From the NCBI GenBank assembly GCA_022447275.1, contig JAKVBK010000021.1, positions 1 through 56,972 of the forward strand: a stretch of DNA of 56,972 bases. The letters run 5' to 3'. The notes below the pieces were generated by a model. It did no database searches, was not told where the DNA came from, and was given only the letters and a program-made list of their open reading frames with translations. Position numbers and translations under genes: made by a program. Below, piece by piece: positions 27,086 to 35,740 of this stretch (position 1 is the first letter of the stretch; every line of letters begins with the position of its first letter). This DNA is from Oceanicola sp. GTDB lineage: Bacteria > Pseudomonadota > Alphaproteobacteria > Rhodobacterales > Rhodobacteraceae.

Positions 27086-27769
27086 TTAGAAGTCGATCAT
27101 CACGCTGACCACTGCGATGCCTTCGGTGACACCAAGACCTTCTTCGCCGTCATCGGCGTCATAATAAGTGAGGTCGATGGTCACGTTGTCGGAAACGGTG
27201 TAGCTTGCACCGAGTGACCAATAATTCCACTCAGCATTGTAATCCGTGAATCCAAAATCGCTTTCCACCTGACCGTAGGTGCCCGAGATCGTGAGGCCCG
27301 GATAGTCGGTGTAGTAGTCGACCGTCGCAGAAATACTGCTCTGCTCATACGTGGTCAGATACTTTCCATAAGACAAAGACGCATAGATAGCGTCGGTCAG
27401 CGCGTATGTTCCGGTTGCGACGATTTCTGTGAAGTCGTCATCGGAGTCATCGTACCAGTAGTAGTTATAGTTGATGTCGTAGCTGAAGCTGCCGATGGTA
27501 TTTCCGTATCCGATATAGGCGCCGAATTCGGTGCTCGCACCAAGAAGGTCCGGATCACCGGTTTGGGCATAAACGCCCGCATAAGCGCCTGATGCTGCGG
27601 CCTCAACGTAGGCCCCCAAACTTGCACCATCTGACAGTTCAAAACCTTGGGACACATACTCGGTTGAGAACGACAGCCCATAGGCTATGGCTACGTTCTG
27701 GGCCGATGCGGCAATTGGCGCGGCCGTGACAAGCAAGGCTGCTATTGCAGTTTTCGTAATTGGTCTCAT
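27086..27769 (-). CDS. TorF-like putative outer-membrane porin
   Basis: Outer-membrane beta-barrel protein (227 residues). It has a signal peptide (cut after ASAQ or ASA near residue 23), then alternating amphipathic strands rich in Tyr, Gly, Ser and Asp, and ends in phenylalanine (VVSVMIDF), the signal read by the BAM machinery. The opening FSTEYVSQGFELSDGASLG is the typical start of the TorF (Gcw_chp) family of small putative porins. An acidic loop (YDDSDDDF) is notable. AGGGGAAAA precedes the ATG. It lies just past the end of the methylated-amine operon and could serve as its uptake pore, but it has its own spacing and a hairpin on either side. Confidence 0.88.
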   Translation of the reverse strand: MRPITKTAIAALLVTAAPIAASAQNVAIAYGLSFSTEYVSQGFELSDGASLGAYVEAAASGAYAGVYAQTGDPDLLGASTEFGAYIGYGNTIGSFSYDINYNYYWYDDSDDDFTEIVATGTYALTDAIYASLSYGKYLTTYEQSSISATVDYYTDYPGLTISGTYGQVESDFGFTDYNAEWNYWSLGASYTVSDNVTIDLTYYDADDGEEGLGVTEGIAVVSVMIDF

Positions 27770-27812
27770 TTTTCCCCTCTATCTCCGTTATGGGTAAGCA
27801 CACTCTGCGGAG

Positions 27813-27851
27813 GGTGTGCGCGCTTGGCCTGGACAGTTGGGCGCGCACACC
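27813..27851 (-). terminator. Stem-loop at the end of the amine catabolic operon
   Basis: A perfect 11-bp inverted repeat (GGTGTGCGCGC at 27813-27823, GCGCGCACACC at 27841-27851) with a 17-nt loop begins 20 bp past the aldehyde dehydrogenase stop. No T run follows on the minus strand. It is the only strong hairpin separating the long operon from the porin gene. Confidence 0.6.
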
Positions 27852-27870
27852 GCATTGCGGTTGATCCGGA

Positions 27871-29346
27871 TCAGGCCGTCAGGTCGATCCAGATGGTTTT
27901 CAGTTCCGTATATTGCTCATGGGCATGGATGCCATTGTCGCGCCCGCCGAAGCCGGATGCCTTGAAGCCCCCGAACGGCGTGCTGATTTCTCCTTCTGAA
28001 TAGGCGTTGACGCCCACGGTGCCGGCTTTCAGCATCCGGGCATAGCGGTGGGCCTTGGATATATCCTTGGTGTAAAGCGTGGCGCACAGGCCGTATTCGG
28101 TGCCATTGGCCAGTGCGATGGCTTCCTCGTCGCTGTCTGCTTTGGTGACACCAACAACGGGGCCAAAGATCTCTTTCTGGAAGATGTCCATTTCGGCGGT
28201 GACATCCGCAAAAATGGTCGGCTCAAAGAGCAAGCCCCCCGCGCCGTTTCCGCCGGTGACGACACGTGCGCCCTGCGCCTTGCCCGTATCCACGAGGCCC
28301 GACACCTTTCCGTAGTGTTCTTCGCTGACAAGGGGACCGTTTCGGGTTTCGGGGTCCATCTGGTCCCCCAGCTTCCACTCGCCAACTGTCTTTGCGAGAG
28401 CAGCGACGAGGTCGTCGTAGACATCCTTATGCGCGATGATGCGGCTGTTGGCGGTGCAATTCTCACCCATGTTCCAGAAGATCGCGTTTGCCTGAATTTC
28501 CGCGATGCGCGCGATGTCGGTGGCATCAGACAGCACCACGGCCGCCGACTTGCCCCCCATTTCAAGGCACACTTCCTTCATGTTGGACTGGGCTGCATAT
28601 TCCAGGAAGCGGCGTCCGGTTTCCGTCGAGCCGGTGAAGGTCAGCGCGTCCACATCCATGTGACGGCCCAGAGGTTCGCCCACTTCGGGGCCAAAACCTG
28701 TCACCACATTCATCACGCCGGGCGGGACGCCGGCCTCCAACGCCAGTTCGGCAAGGCGCAGAGAGGTCAGGCTGGTGTCTTCGGCGGGTTTCACAACGAT
28801 CGAGTTGCCGGTCGCCAAGGCGGGGCCAATTTTCCAAGCCATCATCATCAGCGGGAAATTCCAGGGCAGCACCGCAGCCACCACACCGATCGGTTCGCGG
28901 ACAATCAGGCCCACCGCATCCGGGGAAGAGGGGGCAATCTGGTCATAGAGCTTGTCTTGCGCCTCGCCGTGCCAACGAATGCAGGAGGCGGTTTCGGGCA
29001 CGTCGATCTCGAGGCAATCGGCAATCGGTTTGCCGGCATCCAGCGCCTCCATGGCGGCCAGTTCCTCGACATTGTCCATGATCAGATCGGCCAACTTGTG
29101 CAGCACGGCTTTGCGCTCAGAGGGGTGCAACCCTGACCAAACCCCGCTTTCGAAGGCGGCCTTGGCAGAGGCGACTGCCGCGTCCACATCCGCCTGCCCG
29201 CAGGAGGGCAGCGCGGCGATCACCTCGCCATCGAAAGGGTTTTTGGTTTCAAAGGTTGCCCCCGAAGCGGCCGGCTGGAAGGTTCCGTCGATCAGGATCC
29301 CGTCAGGCAGCTTGAGTTTTGTCATGATTTCGCTGTGCGCGTTCAT
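27871..29346 (-). CDS. NAD-dependent aldehyde dehydrogenase
   Basis: Aldehyde dehydrogenase (491 residues) of the broad betaine-aldehyde/PuuC class. It shows PWNFPLMMMAWKIGPAL, the nucleotide-fold segment FTGSTETGRR, the general base Glu in LEMGGKSA, and the catalytic cysteine in NMGENCTANSR. EIFGPVV and the C-terminal SGFGGRDNG are also typical. ATG 29346 (MNAHSEI) has a perfect AAGGAG six bases upstream and overlaps the preceding gene by 44 nt, which implies coupling. It is last in the amine operon and should oxidise the aldehyde released by one of the amine oxidases to a carboxylate. The exact aldehyde is unknown. Confidence 0.94.
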   Translation of the reverse strand: MNAHSEIMTKLKLPDGILIDGTFQPAASGATFETKNPFDGEVIAALPSCGQADVDAAVASAKAAFESGVWSGLHPSERKAVLHKLADLIMDNVEELAAMEALDAGKPIADCLEIDVPETASCIRWHGEAQDKLYDQIAPSSPDAVGLIVREPIGVVAAVLPWNFPLMMMAWKIGPALATGNSIVVKPAEDTSLTSLRLAELALEAGVPPGVMNVVTGFGPEVGEPLGRHMDVDALTFTGSTETGRRFLEYAAQSNMKEVCLEMGGKSAAVVLSDATDIARIAEIQANAIFWNMGENCTANSRIIAHKDVYDDLVAALAKTVGEWKLGDQMDPETRNGPLVSEEHYGKVSGLVDTGKAQGARVVTGGNGAGGLLFEPTIFADVTAEMDIFQKEIFGPVVGVTKADSDEEAIALANGTEYGLCATLYTKDISKAHRYARMLKAGTVGVNAYSEGEISTPFGGFKASGFGGRDNGIHAHEQYTELKTIWIDLTA

Positions 29347-31831
29347 CGGGTGCTCCTTCATCGGTGTCAGTGCCGGCCTTGGGGCGCAGCGATTTGGGGT
29401 CGTACATGGGTTTGAGGCTGGCCGTGGCATCGTAGAGACGGCCTGCGATCTCGATCTGGTAACGGCTGGACAGCATATCGGCGGGCTTTTCACCGGTGGC
29501 CGCGCAGGGCACGTAGCCCATCCCGACAGAGCCGCCGATGGCGTGGCCGTAATTGGCCGACGTCACATAGCTGACGATCTTGCCGTCGCGCAGGATCGGT
29601 TCATTGTGGTGCAGATGTGCGCTTGGATCGGTCAGGCAGAACTGCATCATGCGCCGCTCAAGCCCGGCCTCTTTCTTGCGCAGCACGGCCTCCCGGCCAA
29701 GGAAATCTGCCCCGCCCAGCTTTTCGGTCTTCACTGCGAAGCCGAGCCCGGCCTCCAGAACGTGGTCTTCGTCGGTGATGTCGTGGCCGAAATGGCGAAA
29801 GCCTTTCTCGATCCGGCAACTGTCCATGGCGTGCAGCCCACACAGTTTGAGCCCGTGATCGGCACCTGCAGCGAGGATCTCCTCGAACACATGCGCTGCC
29901 TGATCGGCTGGCACGTACAGCTCCCATCCCAATTCGCCCACATAGGTCACCCGGTGGGCGCGGGCCAAGCCCATGCCGATCTCGATCTCTTTGGCGACAC
30001 CGAACGGGTGCGCGGCATTGGAGAAATCATTTGGCGAGACTGCCGCCAGCACGTCGCGCGCCCGCGGACCCATCAGCGGCAGCACGGCTTCGCCCGCGGT
30101 CACATCGGTGATCACGGCAAACCATGTGCCAAGATGTTTGCGCAGCCAGGCCAGATCGCGCTGCAGCGTTGCACCGGGCACAACAAGGAAATAGGCGGTT
30201 TCTGACAGGCGGGTGACGGTCAGATCGCTTTCGATCCCGCCCCTGTTGTTGAGCATCTGCGTGTAGACGATGCGCCCTGCCGCGACATCCATATCCGCGC
30301 CGCAGACATGCTGAAGGAAGGCGCAGGCATCCGGCCCTTCAACGCGGATCTTGCCGAAGGACGACATATCCAGAAGGCCCACGCCATCGCGCAGGGCCAA
30401 ATGCTCGGCGCGCTGGTTTTCAAACCAGTTCTGGCCGCCCCAATCATAGCGGTATTCCCGCTCCTGCCCCTCGTTGGCGAACCAGTTTGCCCGTTCCCAG
30501 CCGGCGGTTTCGCCAAAGACGGCCCCGTGTTCCAGCAGGTGATTGTGCAATGGCGAGCGGCGCACGCCGCGCGCGGTTTCAGGTTGGCGGAACGGGTAGT
30601 GATCGGCGTAGAGCAGCCCCAGCGTTTCGGTCACGCGCTCCTTGAGGTAGCTGCGGTTGCGCTGGAAGGGCTGCACCCTGCGGATGTCGACCTCCCACAG
30701 ATCGAAGGGAGGCTCGCCATCATGCATCCACTGCGCCAGCGCCATCCCCGCCCCACCCGAGGAGACAATCCCGATCGAGTTGTATCCGGCCGCAACCCAG
30801 TAGCCGCCCAGTTCAGGTGCCTCTCCGAGGTAGTAGCGATCATCGGGGGTAAAGCTTTCAGGGCCATTGAAGAAGGTATGGATGCCTGCCTCGGCCAACA
30901 TCGGGAAGCGGTTTACGGCCGCCTCCAGAATGGGCTCGAAATGGTCGAAATCCTCGGGCAGTTGATCGAACTCGAAATCTTCCGGGATGCCGTTCATGCC
31001 CCAGGGCTTGGCGCGGGGTTCAAAGGCGCCCAGCAGCATCTTGCCGGCATCTTCTTTATAATAGGCGCATTCATCTGGCACGCGCAGAACAGGCAGTTGG
31101 GGCAGGCCGTCTATGCCCTCGGTCACGATGTAGAAATGCTCGCAGGCGTGCAACGGCAGCGACACGCCCGACATGTTGGCCAGATCACGGGCCCACATGC
31201 CCGCGCAATTGACCACCAGATCCGCCTGGATATGCCCCTGTTCCCCGTCCAGCTCCCAGTCGACGCCGGTGACCCGGCCCCCATCCTGCGTGACCGCCGT
31301 GACCTTCACGCCCTCTGCGATCTGCACGCCGCGATTGCGCGCGCCCTTGGCCAGGGCATGGGCGACATTGCCGGGATCAATCTGGCCGTCATTGGGCAAC
31401 CAGACGCCGGCCGTCACGCCCTCGATGTTCACATGGGGGTAACGGTCCAGCACCTCATGGGGGGACATTTCCTCAACCTCGATCCCATAAACCCGGGCCA
31501 GCGCAGCAGAGCGCAGAATCTCTTCTTTGCGGTGTTCTGTCAGCGCCACAGTGATCGAGCCGGTCTGTCGGAAGCCGGTATGCATCCCGGTTTCCCGCTC
31601 CAACTCGGCGTAGAGATCGGTGGAATACTTAGCCAGACGCGTCATGTTCTGGCTGCCGCGCAACTGACCGACCAGCCCCGCCGCATGCCAGGTGGTGCCG
31701 CTGGTCAGCTGCTTGCGTTCCAGCAGCACGACATCCGTCCAACCCAGTTTCGCCAGATGGTAGGCAACCGAGCAGCCAGACACACCGCCACCTATGATGA
31801 CGACGCGGGCAGAGGGGGGAAGTGCAGTCAT
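29303..31831 (-). CDS. Dimethylglycine dehydrogenase-like DAO-GcvT fusion
   Basis: Two-part flavoenzyme (842 residues). The N-terminal half (about 1-400) is a D-amino-acid-oxidase-type FAD domain with VVIIGGGVSGCSVAYHLAK. The motif TTWHAAGL places His49 where dimethylglycine and sarcosine dehydrogenases carry FAD covalently. The C-terminal half (about 430-815) is a GcvT/aminomethyltransferase-like folate domain (ALRDGVGLLDMSSFGKI, NNRGGIESDLTV, GELGWELYVP). Known members oxidise an N-methyl group and pass the one-carbon unit to tetrahydrofolate. Within this operon it should carry out one N-demethylation. Which methylamine it uses is not evident. It lies 17 bp after the PuuB-like gene. Confidence 0.94.
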   Translation of the reverse strand: MTALPPSARVVIIGGGVSGCSVAYHLAKLGWTDVVLLERKQLTSGTTWHAAGLVGQLRGSQNMTRLAKYSTDLYAELERETGMHTGFRQTGSITVALTEHRKEEILRSAALARVYGIEVEEMSPHEVLDRYPHVNIEGVTAGVWLPNDGQIDPGNVAHALAKGARNRGVQIAEGVKVTAVTQDGGRVTGVDWELDGEQGHIQADLVVNCAGMWARDLANMSGVSLPLHACEHFYIVTEGIDGLPQLPVLRVPDECAYYKEDAGKMLLGAFEPRAKPWGMNGIPEDFEFDQLPEDFDHFEPILEAAVNRFPMLAEAGIHTFFNGPESFTPDDRYYLGEAPELGGYWVAAGYNSIGIVSSGGAGMALAQWMHDGEPPFDLWEVDIRRVQPFQRNRSYLKERVTETLGLLYADHYPFRQPETARGVRRSPLHNHLLEHGAVFGETAGWERANWFANEGQEREYRYDWGGQNWFENQRAEHLALRDGVGLLDMSSFGKIRVEGPDACAFLQHVCGADMDVAAGRIVYTQMLNNRGGIESDLTVTRLSETAYFLVVPGATLQRDLAWLRKHLGTWFAVITDVTAGEAVLPLMGPRARDVLAAVSPNDFSNAAHPFGVAKEIEIGMGLARAHRVTYVGELGWELYVPADQAAHVFEEILAAGADHGLKLCGLHAMDSCRIEKGFRHFGHDITDEDHVLEAGLGFAVKTEKLGGADFLGREAVLRKKEAGLERRMMQFCLTDPSAHLHHNEPILRDGKIVSYVTSANYGHAIGGSVGMGYVPCAATGEKPADMLSSRYQIEIAGRLYDATASLKPMYDPKSLRPKAGTDTDEGAPDERAQRNHDKTQAA

Positions 31832-31848
31832 CTCGTCGTTTTCCTTGA

Positions 31849-33153
31849 TCAGAGGCCGAGGCGGTCGAGCACACGGAACCAGGCGACCGTGGCGCCGACG
31901 CCCAAGTGGCGAAAGCGGTGAAAGGGGATGGGGCGGGCCTTGGAGACCGGAAAATCAAGTTCGTCTTGTGGGCAACCGCTGGCCCAATCCGCAAGCAGGG
32001 TGCCCATGACTGTCGCCATGCCGACGCCGCGCCCGTTGAAGCCAATGCCCGCCATCACGTTCGGGGCAATCAGATGCATCCCGGGCTCATGGTTGCGCGT
32101 CATGGCGACGTTGCCGCCCCAGGCATGTTGCCAGGCCACCCCTTTGAGCTGTGGGTAAAGCTGCTCTGAGATTTCCCGCAGGGCTTGCTGGCGCTTGAGA
32201 ACATCGGCGTCTTTCATGGCGCCGCGCCCGCCCATGATGAACCGCCCCTGCGCATCCTTGCGGAAGTAGAGGATCAGCCGACGCGTATCTGTGGGGGAGT
32301 GCCCCTCTGGCAGGATCGAACGGGCCACATTGTCCGACAGCGGCTCTGTGGCCACCTGAACCGATGTCACCGGAACAACCGAACGGCCCAGCGGATTGGC
32401 CAGGGGGCCGGTATAGGCGTTGGTGCAGATCAGGGCCCGGGCGGCCGTGACCTTGCCCTGCGCCGTGCTGACCGTGACTGTTTCGCCTTCCGATTTGAGA
32501 TCCAGAACCCGGCTGTCGCCATGGATTTTTGCACCGGCTTTCTCTGCTGCGGCCGCAAGGCCGAGCGCGTAGTTCAGCGGATGCAAATTGCCGCCGCGCC
32601 GGTCGATCAGGCCGCCAACATAGCCCGAATAGCCCAGAATGCGCGCCATTTCAGCGGCATCGATTTCATCCACCGCATGGCCGGTCTTGCGCCATTGGCG
32701 CCCGGTTTCCTGCAGCTTGCGCATCGTGCGTTCATTGGTGGCAGAGCGGACCCAGCCAACATTCGCCGCATCGCATTGGATCCCGTGCTTCTTGATCAGA
32801 TCAAAGACCAGCGCCCCGCCCCCGGCGGCGCGTTCGCACATGCGATGCCCAAGCGCGCCGTATTTGGCCTCCAAAACGTATGGATCATCCTTCAGGCCGG
32901 GATTGACCTGGCCGCCATTGCGGCCCGATGCGCCCCAGCCCGGGGTCTCTGCCTCCAACACGATGACCCGGTGACCCTCTTCGGCAAGGTGCAGCGCGGC
33001 AGAGAGGCCAGTGAAGCCCGCGCCGATCACCACAGTCTCGGCCTCTGCCGCGCCGGTCAGCGCAGGCCGTTCGGGCGCGGCATTGGCCGTTGCCGCCCAG
33101 AGGCTGGCCGAGAGCGGCGCGCGCTCGTGAGGGATGCGGGCTACCTGATTCAT
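31849..33153 (-). CDS. PuuB-like FAD-dependent amine oxidoreductase
   Basis: FAD-dependent oxidoreductase of the DAO family (434 residues). About 25 leader residues come before the dinucleotide motif VVIGAGFTGLSAALHLAEEG. The following GASGRNGGQVNPGL is the signature shared by gamma-glutamylputrescine oxidase (PuuB) and related secondary-amine oxidases. The C-terminal block AGIGFNGRGVGMA closes the FAD site. Its start overlaps the upstream stop (ATGA). The reaction expected is oxidation of a C-N bond in a secondary amine to imine, giving aldehyde plus amine. The adjacent aldehyde dehydrogenase fits this. A true gamma-glutamylputrescine route is unlikely because no PuuA-type ligase is present. 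Confidence 0.92.
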   Translation of the reverse strand: MNQVARIPHERAPLSASLWAATANAAPERPALTGAAEAETVVIGAGFTGLSAALHLAEEGHRVIVLEAETPGWGASGRNGGQVNPGLKDDPYVLEAKYGALGHRMCERAAGGGALVFDLIKKHGIQCDAANVGWVRSATNERTMRKLQETGRQWRKTGHAVDEIDAAEMARILGYSGYVGGLIDRRGGNLHPLNYALGLAAAAEKAGAKIHGDSRVLDLKSEGETVTVSTAQGKVTAARALICTNAYTGPLANPLGRSVVPVTSVQVATEPLSDNVARSILPEGHSPTDTRRLILYFRKDAQGRFIMGGRGAMKDADVLKRQQALREISEQLYPQLKGVAWQHAWGGNVAMTRNHEPGMHLIAPNVMAGIGFNGRGVGMATVMGTLLADWASGCPQDELDFPVSKARPIPFHRFRHLGVGATVAWFRVLDRLGL

Positions 33154-35723
33154 GCGGCTGCCTTGGTCTCCACGGGGCTGGCCAAATAACGCTCCAGCGG
33201 CTCAGTTGTGTGCGCCTCGCCCGCCAGTTCGGCCTTGAGGAATGCAATGGCAACGGCCTCATGCTCGGTCATGCGGGCCAGCAGAGGGCGATCGGCCTCG
33301 GGGGCCATGGCTTCAAGTGCCTCAAAGGCCGGCATGTAGGCGGGAAAGCTGTCATGCATATAGGTGATCAGCCCGTCCCAATCCTGCGGCCCTTCCGAGG
33401 CATAGGCCCGCCCGGAGGCCTGCAACTCAGCCGTGGGCCGTGGCGTGAGCCCGTAGCGGTCGATCAAAGGTTGGACGATGGCGGCGCAGTGGCGTTCAAC
33501 CTCGGCCAGCATGCGCATCTTGTCGGCGCGGGGCCCCGGCTCGACGATATCTGCCAAGGCGTGATACCAGGCCTCGCCCTCGATCTCTTCTTCGTAATAG
33601 GCAAGCAGGGTCTCGAGATAGGCCTTGCTGGGGGCCTGTGTGCCTGGGGCCTGCGTGTCGGGTAGGGTCGCGCCCACATCGATGCGGTCATGCTTCAAAG
33701 GCTGGTCGATATCGATGATCTCATCGGTCTCCACGGCAAAGCGATGCCCGGCGTAGGTAGCGGCGGCGATGATCGCGGGGGCATCGCAATCGCCGAGGCG
33801 GCGCAAGGTGAAGGGCAGCTTGTCGATGTCGCCATCCACCGTGGCCAGCAGATCGCGGTAGAGCGCATCTTTGGGCGCGCGCTGGGTGACCAGCACACAG
33901 GCAGACGCGGCGACCGCCCTGAGGGCCCCGGTATACTGGCATTCCAATATGGCTGCTTTGCCATCAAACACCGTGACCGCATGGGCCGTAACAATGTCGA
34001 CGCCAACTTCCATCAGCCGTGTGCGAATGCGCCAGCGCTCGGAGGTCTTGCCGGCCCACGCGGATACGCTGTCTTCTTCAGTGACATATGTCACAGGGTG
34101 GCCTTCGGCGCGGATCTTTTCGGCCAGAACTGAGGCCATGTAGTAATTGTCGGTGTCGAAGATCACGGTGGGGCCGTTTGGCACGTCACCATCCATGATG
34201 TCATCGGGGGTGTAGACACGGGTATCCGCTGTTGCGACATCGACATAGGCCTTGCCGTCAAAGCGATCGCGCCGCCATTCGGCCCCAGTGGCAATGCCCA
34301 CGTGATCGGCGCCCACATCGAGGATGTCCTGCGCTGTCATCGGGCTGTCAGGATAGACCTCCACATTCGGCATTTTCCAAAGCTGCTGCTGTCGGTAATC
34401 CCGCACGCGGATATATTCGCTCATGCCGGGCAGGGCCGCTTCCCGTGTGACGCGCCCACCGATTTCCTTGCGGGCGTCGGCCAGCATCACGGAATAGCCG
34501 CGCGCCCCCAAGGCGCGGGCCGCTTCAAGCCCGGCGGGGCCTGCGCCCACGATCAGGACTTTCGCATCGGAGGTCGCGGCGGGTACCTTTTCGGGATGCC
34601 AGCCCTTGCGCCACTCCTCGCCCATGGTGGGGTTCTGGGTGCAGCGGATGGGGGTGCCGGTGCTGTCGCCCGAGTAGCAAATGTTGCATCCGATGCATTC
34701 GCGGATGTCTTCCAGCCGGCCTTCTTCGATCTTTCGGGGCAGGAACGGATCAGCGATCGACGGGCGGGCCGCGCCGACGAAATCCACGATGCCGCGCTTG
34801 ACCAGAGACACCATGCTGTCGGGCGACGTATAGCGGCCCACGGTCACAACAGGTTTGCTCGTCTGGGTTTTGACCCAGCTCATATAGGGCTCGAGCGGGC
34901 CTTCCTTGGCAAAGCGCGACACAGCCATTTCCAAAGAGTAGTCGGCGATGTTGATGTCCCACAGGTCAGGCAGTTCGGCCAGCATCGCAAACATGTCATG
35001 CCGTTCGCCCCATTGCGGCACGCCATCCTCTCCGATGGTTTCATCGGCCTTGAACCGAACGGCCACTCCGCATCGATCGCCCACGGCATCTTTGGTGTCC
35101 TCGATCAACTCGCGCACGAGGCGGACCCGGTTTTCCAGGCTGCCGCCATATTCATCGGAGCGCGTGTTGCTGCGGGGATCGAGGAAATTGGCCAGCAGAT
35201 AGCCATGCGTGGCGTACACATAAACCACATCGAAGCCGGCATCGCGGGCCCGGATGGCAGCCTTGCGGTGCCAGCGCCGCAAGTTGCGAATATCGGTCTT
35301 GTCCATCGCGCGTGTCTGGAATGGATGGCCCGCCAGATTGGGCAGGCTGGCCACGTCCATGGGCACTTCGCGGGTATAGAGATTGGGTGAGCGTGCGCCG
35401 GAATACCACAGTTCTGCGCCGGCCAAAGCGCCATGTTCATGCAGCGCATCCGTCATCAAGGAATGGGCGCGGATGTCGCTGTCATCCCACAAAGAGGCCG
35501 ACACATGGGGCAGATCGTCAGAACTGGGGTGGATCGAGTTATACTCGGTGCAGACCACACTCCAGCCGCCTTCCCCCTTGACCCCGCGCATGGCGGCCAG
35601 CGTCCGGGGGCGCAAATGCCCCATGCCCGTGCAGTGGGGCACCTGGAAGAAGCGGTTCTTGGCGGTTACGGGACCGATCTGAACCGGCTCGAAGAGGATG
35701 TCGTAGCGAGGGTCTCTGCTCAT
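33150..35723 (-). CDS. Trimethylamine dehydrogenase-like flavoprotein with C-terminal helical extension
   Basis: Iron-sulfur flavoprotein of the TMADH/dimethylamine dehydrogenase/DgcA family. Its core (1 to about 690) has the Old-Yellow-Enzyme barrel with Cys31 (VPHC), equivalent to the cysteine that binds FMN covalently in TMADH. Tyr170 and His173 (YATH) match the catalytic pair, Tyr61 matches Tyr60, and the [4Fe-4S] ligands are Cys343, 346, 349 and 361. A nucleotide domain follows (VLIVGAGPAGLEAARALG). By my eye alignment, TMADH Trp264 and Asp267 become Tyr262 and Glu265, and Trp355 is missing. Residues about 699-857 are an extra acidic, helix-rich tail not found in the sister gene. Total 857 residues. 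AAAGGAG precedes the ATG. Confidence 0.93.
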   Translation of the reverse strand: MSRDPRYDILFEPVQIGPVTAKNRFFQVPHCTGMGHLRPRTLAAMRGVKGEGGWSVVCTEYNSIHPSSDDLPHVSASLWDDSDIRAHSLMTDALHEHGALAGAELWYSGARSPNLYTREVPMDVASLPNLAGHPFQTRAMDKTDIRNLRRWHRKAAIRARDAGFDVVYVYATHGYLLANFLDPRSNTRSDEYGGSLENRVRLVRELIEDTKDAVGDRCGVAVRFKADETIGEDGVPQWGERHDMFAMLAELPDLWDINIADYSLEMAVSRFAKEGPLEPYMSWVKTQTSKPVVTVGRYTSPDSMVSLVKRGIVDFVGAARPSIADPFLPRKIEEGRLEDIRECIGCNICYSGDSTGTPIRCTQNPTMGEEWRKGWHPEKVPAATSDAKVLIVGAGPAGLEAARALGARGYSVMLADARKEIGGRVTREAALPGMSEYIRVRDYRQQQLWKMPNVEVYPDSPMTAQDILDVGADHVGIATGAEWRRDRFDGKAYVDVATADTRVYTPDDIMDGDVPNGPTVIFDTDNYYMASVLAEKIRAEGHPVTYVTEEDSVSAWAGKTSERWRIRTRLMEVGVDIVTAHAVTVFDGKAAILECQYTGALRAVAASACVLVTQRAPKDALYRDLLATVDGDIDKLPFTLRRLGDCDAPAIIAAATYAGHRFAVETDEIIDIDQPLKHDRIDVGATLPDTQAPGTQAPSKAYLETLLAYYEEEIEGEAWYHALADIVEPGPRADKMRMLAEVERHCAAIVQPLIDRYGLTPRPTAELQASGRAYASEGPQDWDGLITYMHDSFPAYMPAFEALEAMAPEADRPLLARMTEHEAVAIAFLKAELAGEAHTTEPLERYLASPVETKAAA

Positions 35724-35740
35724 GGCTGCGCTCCTTTGGT

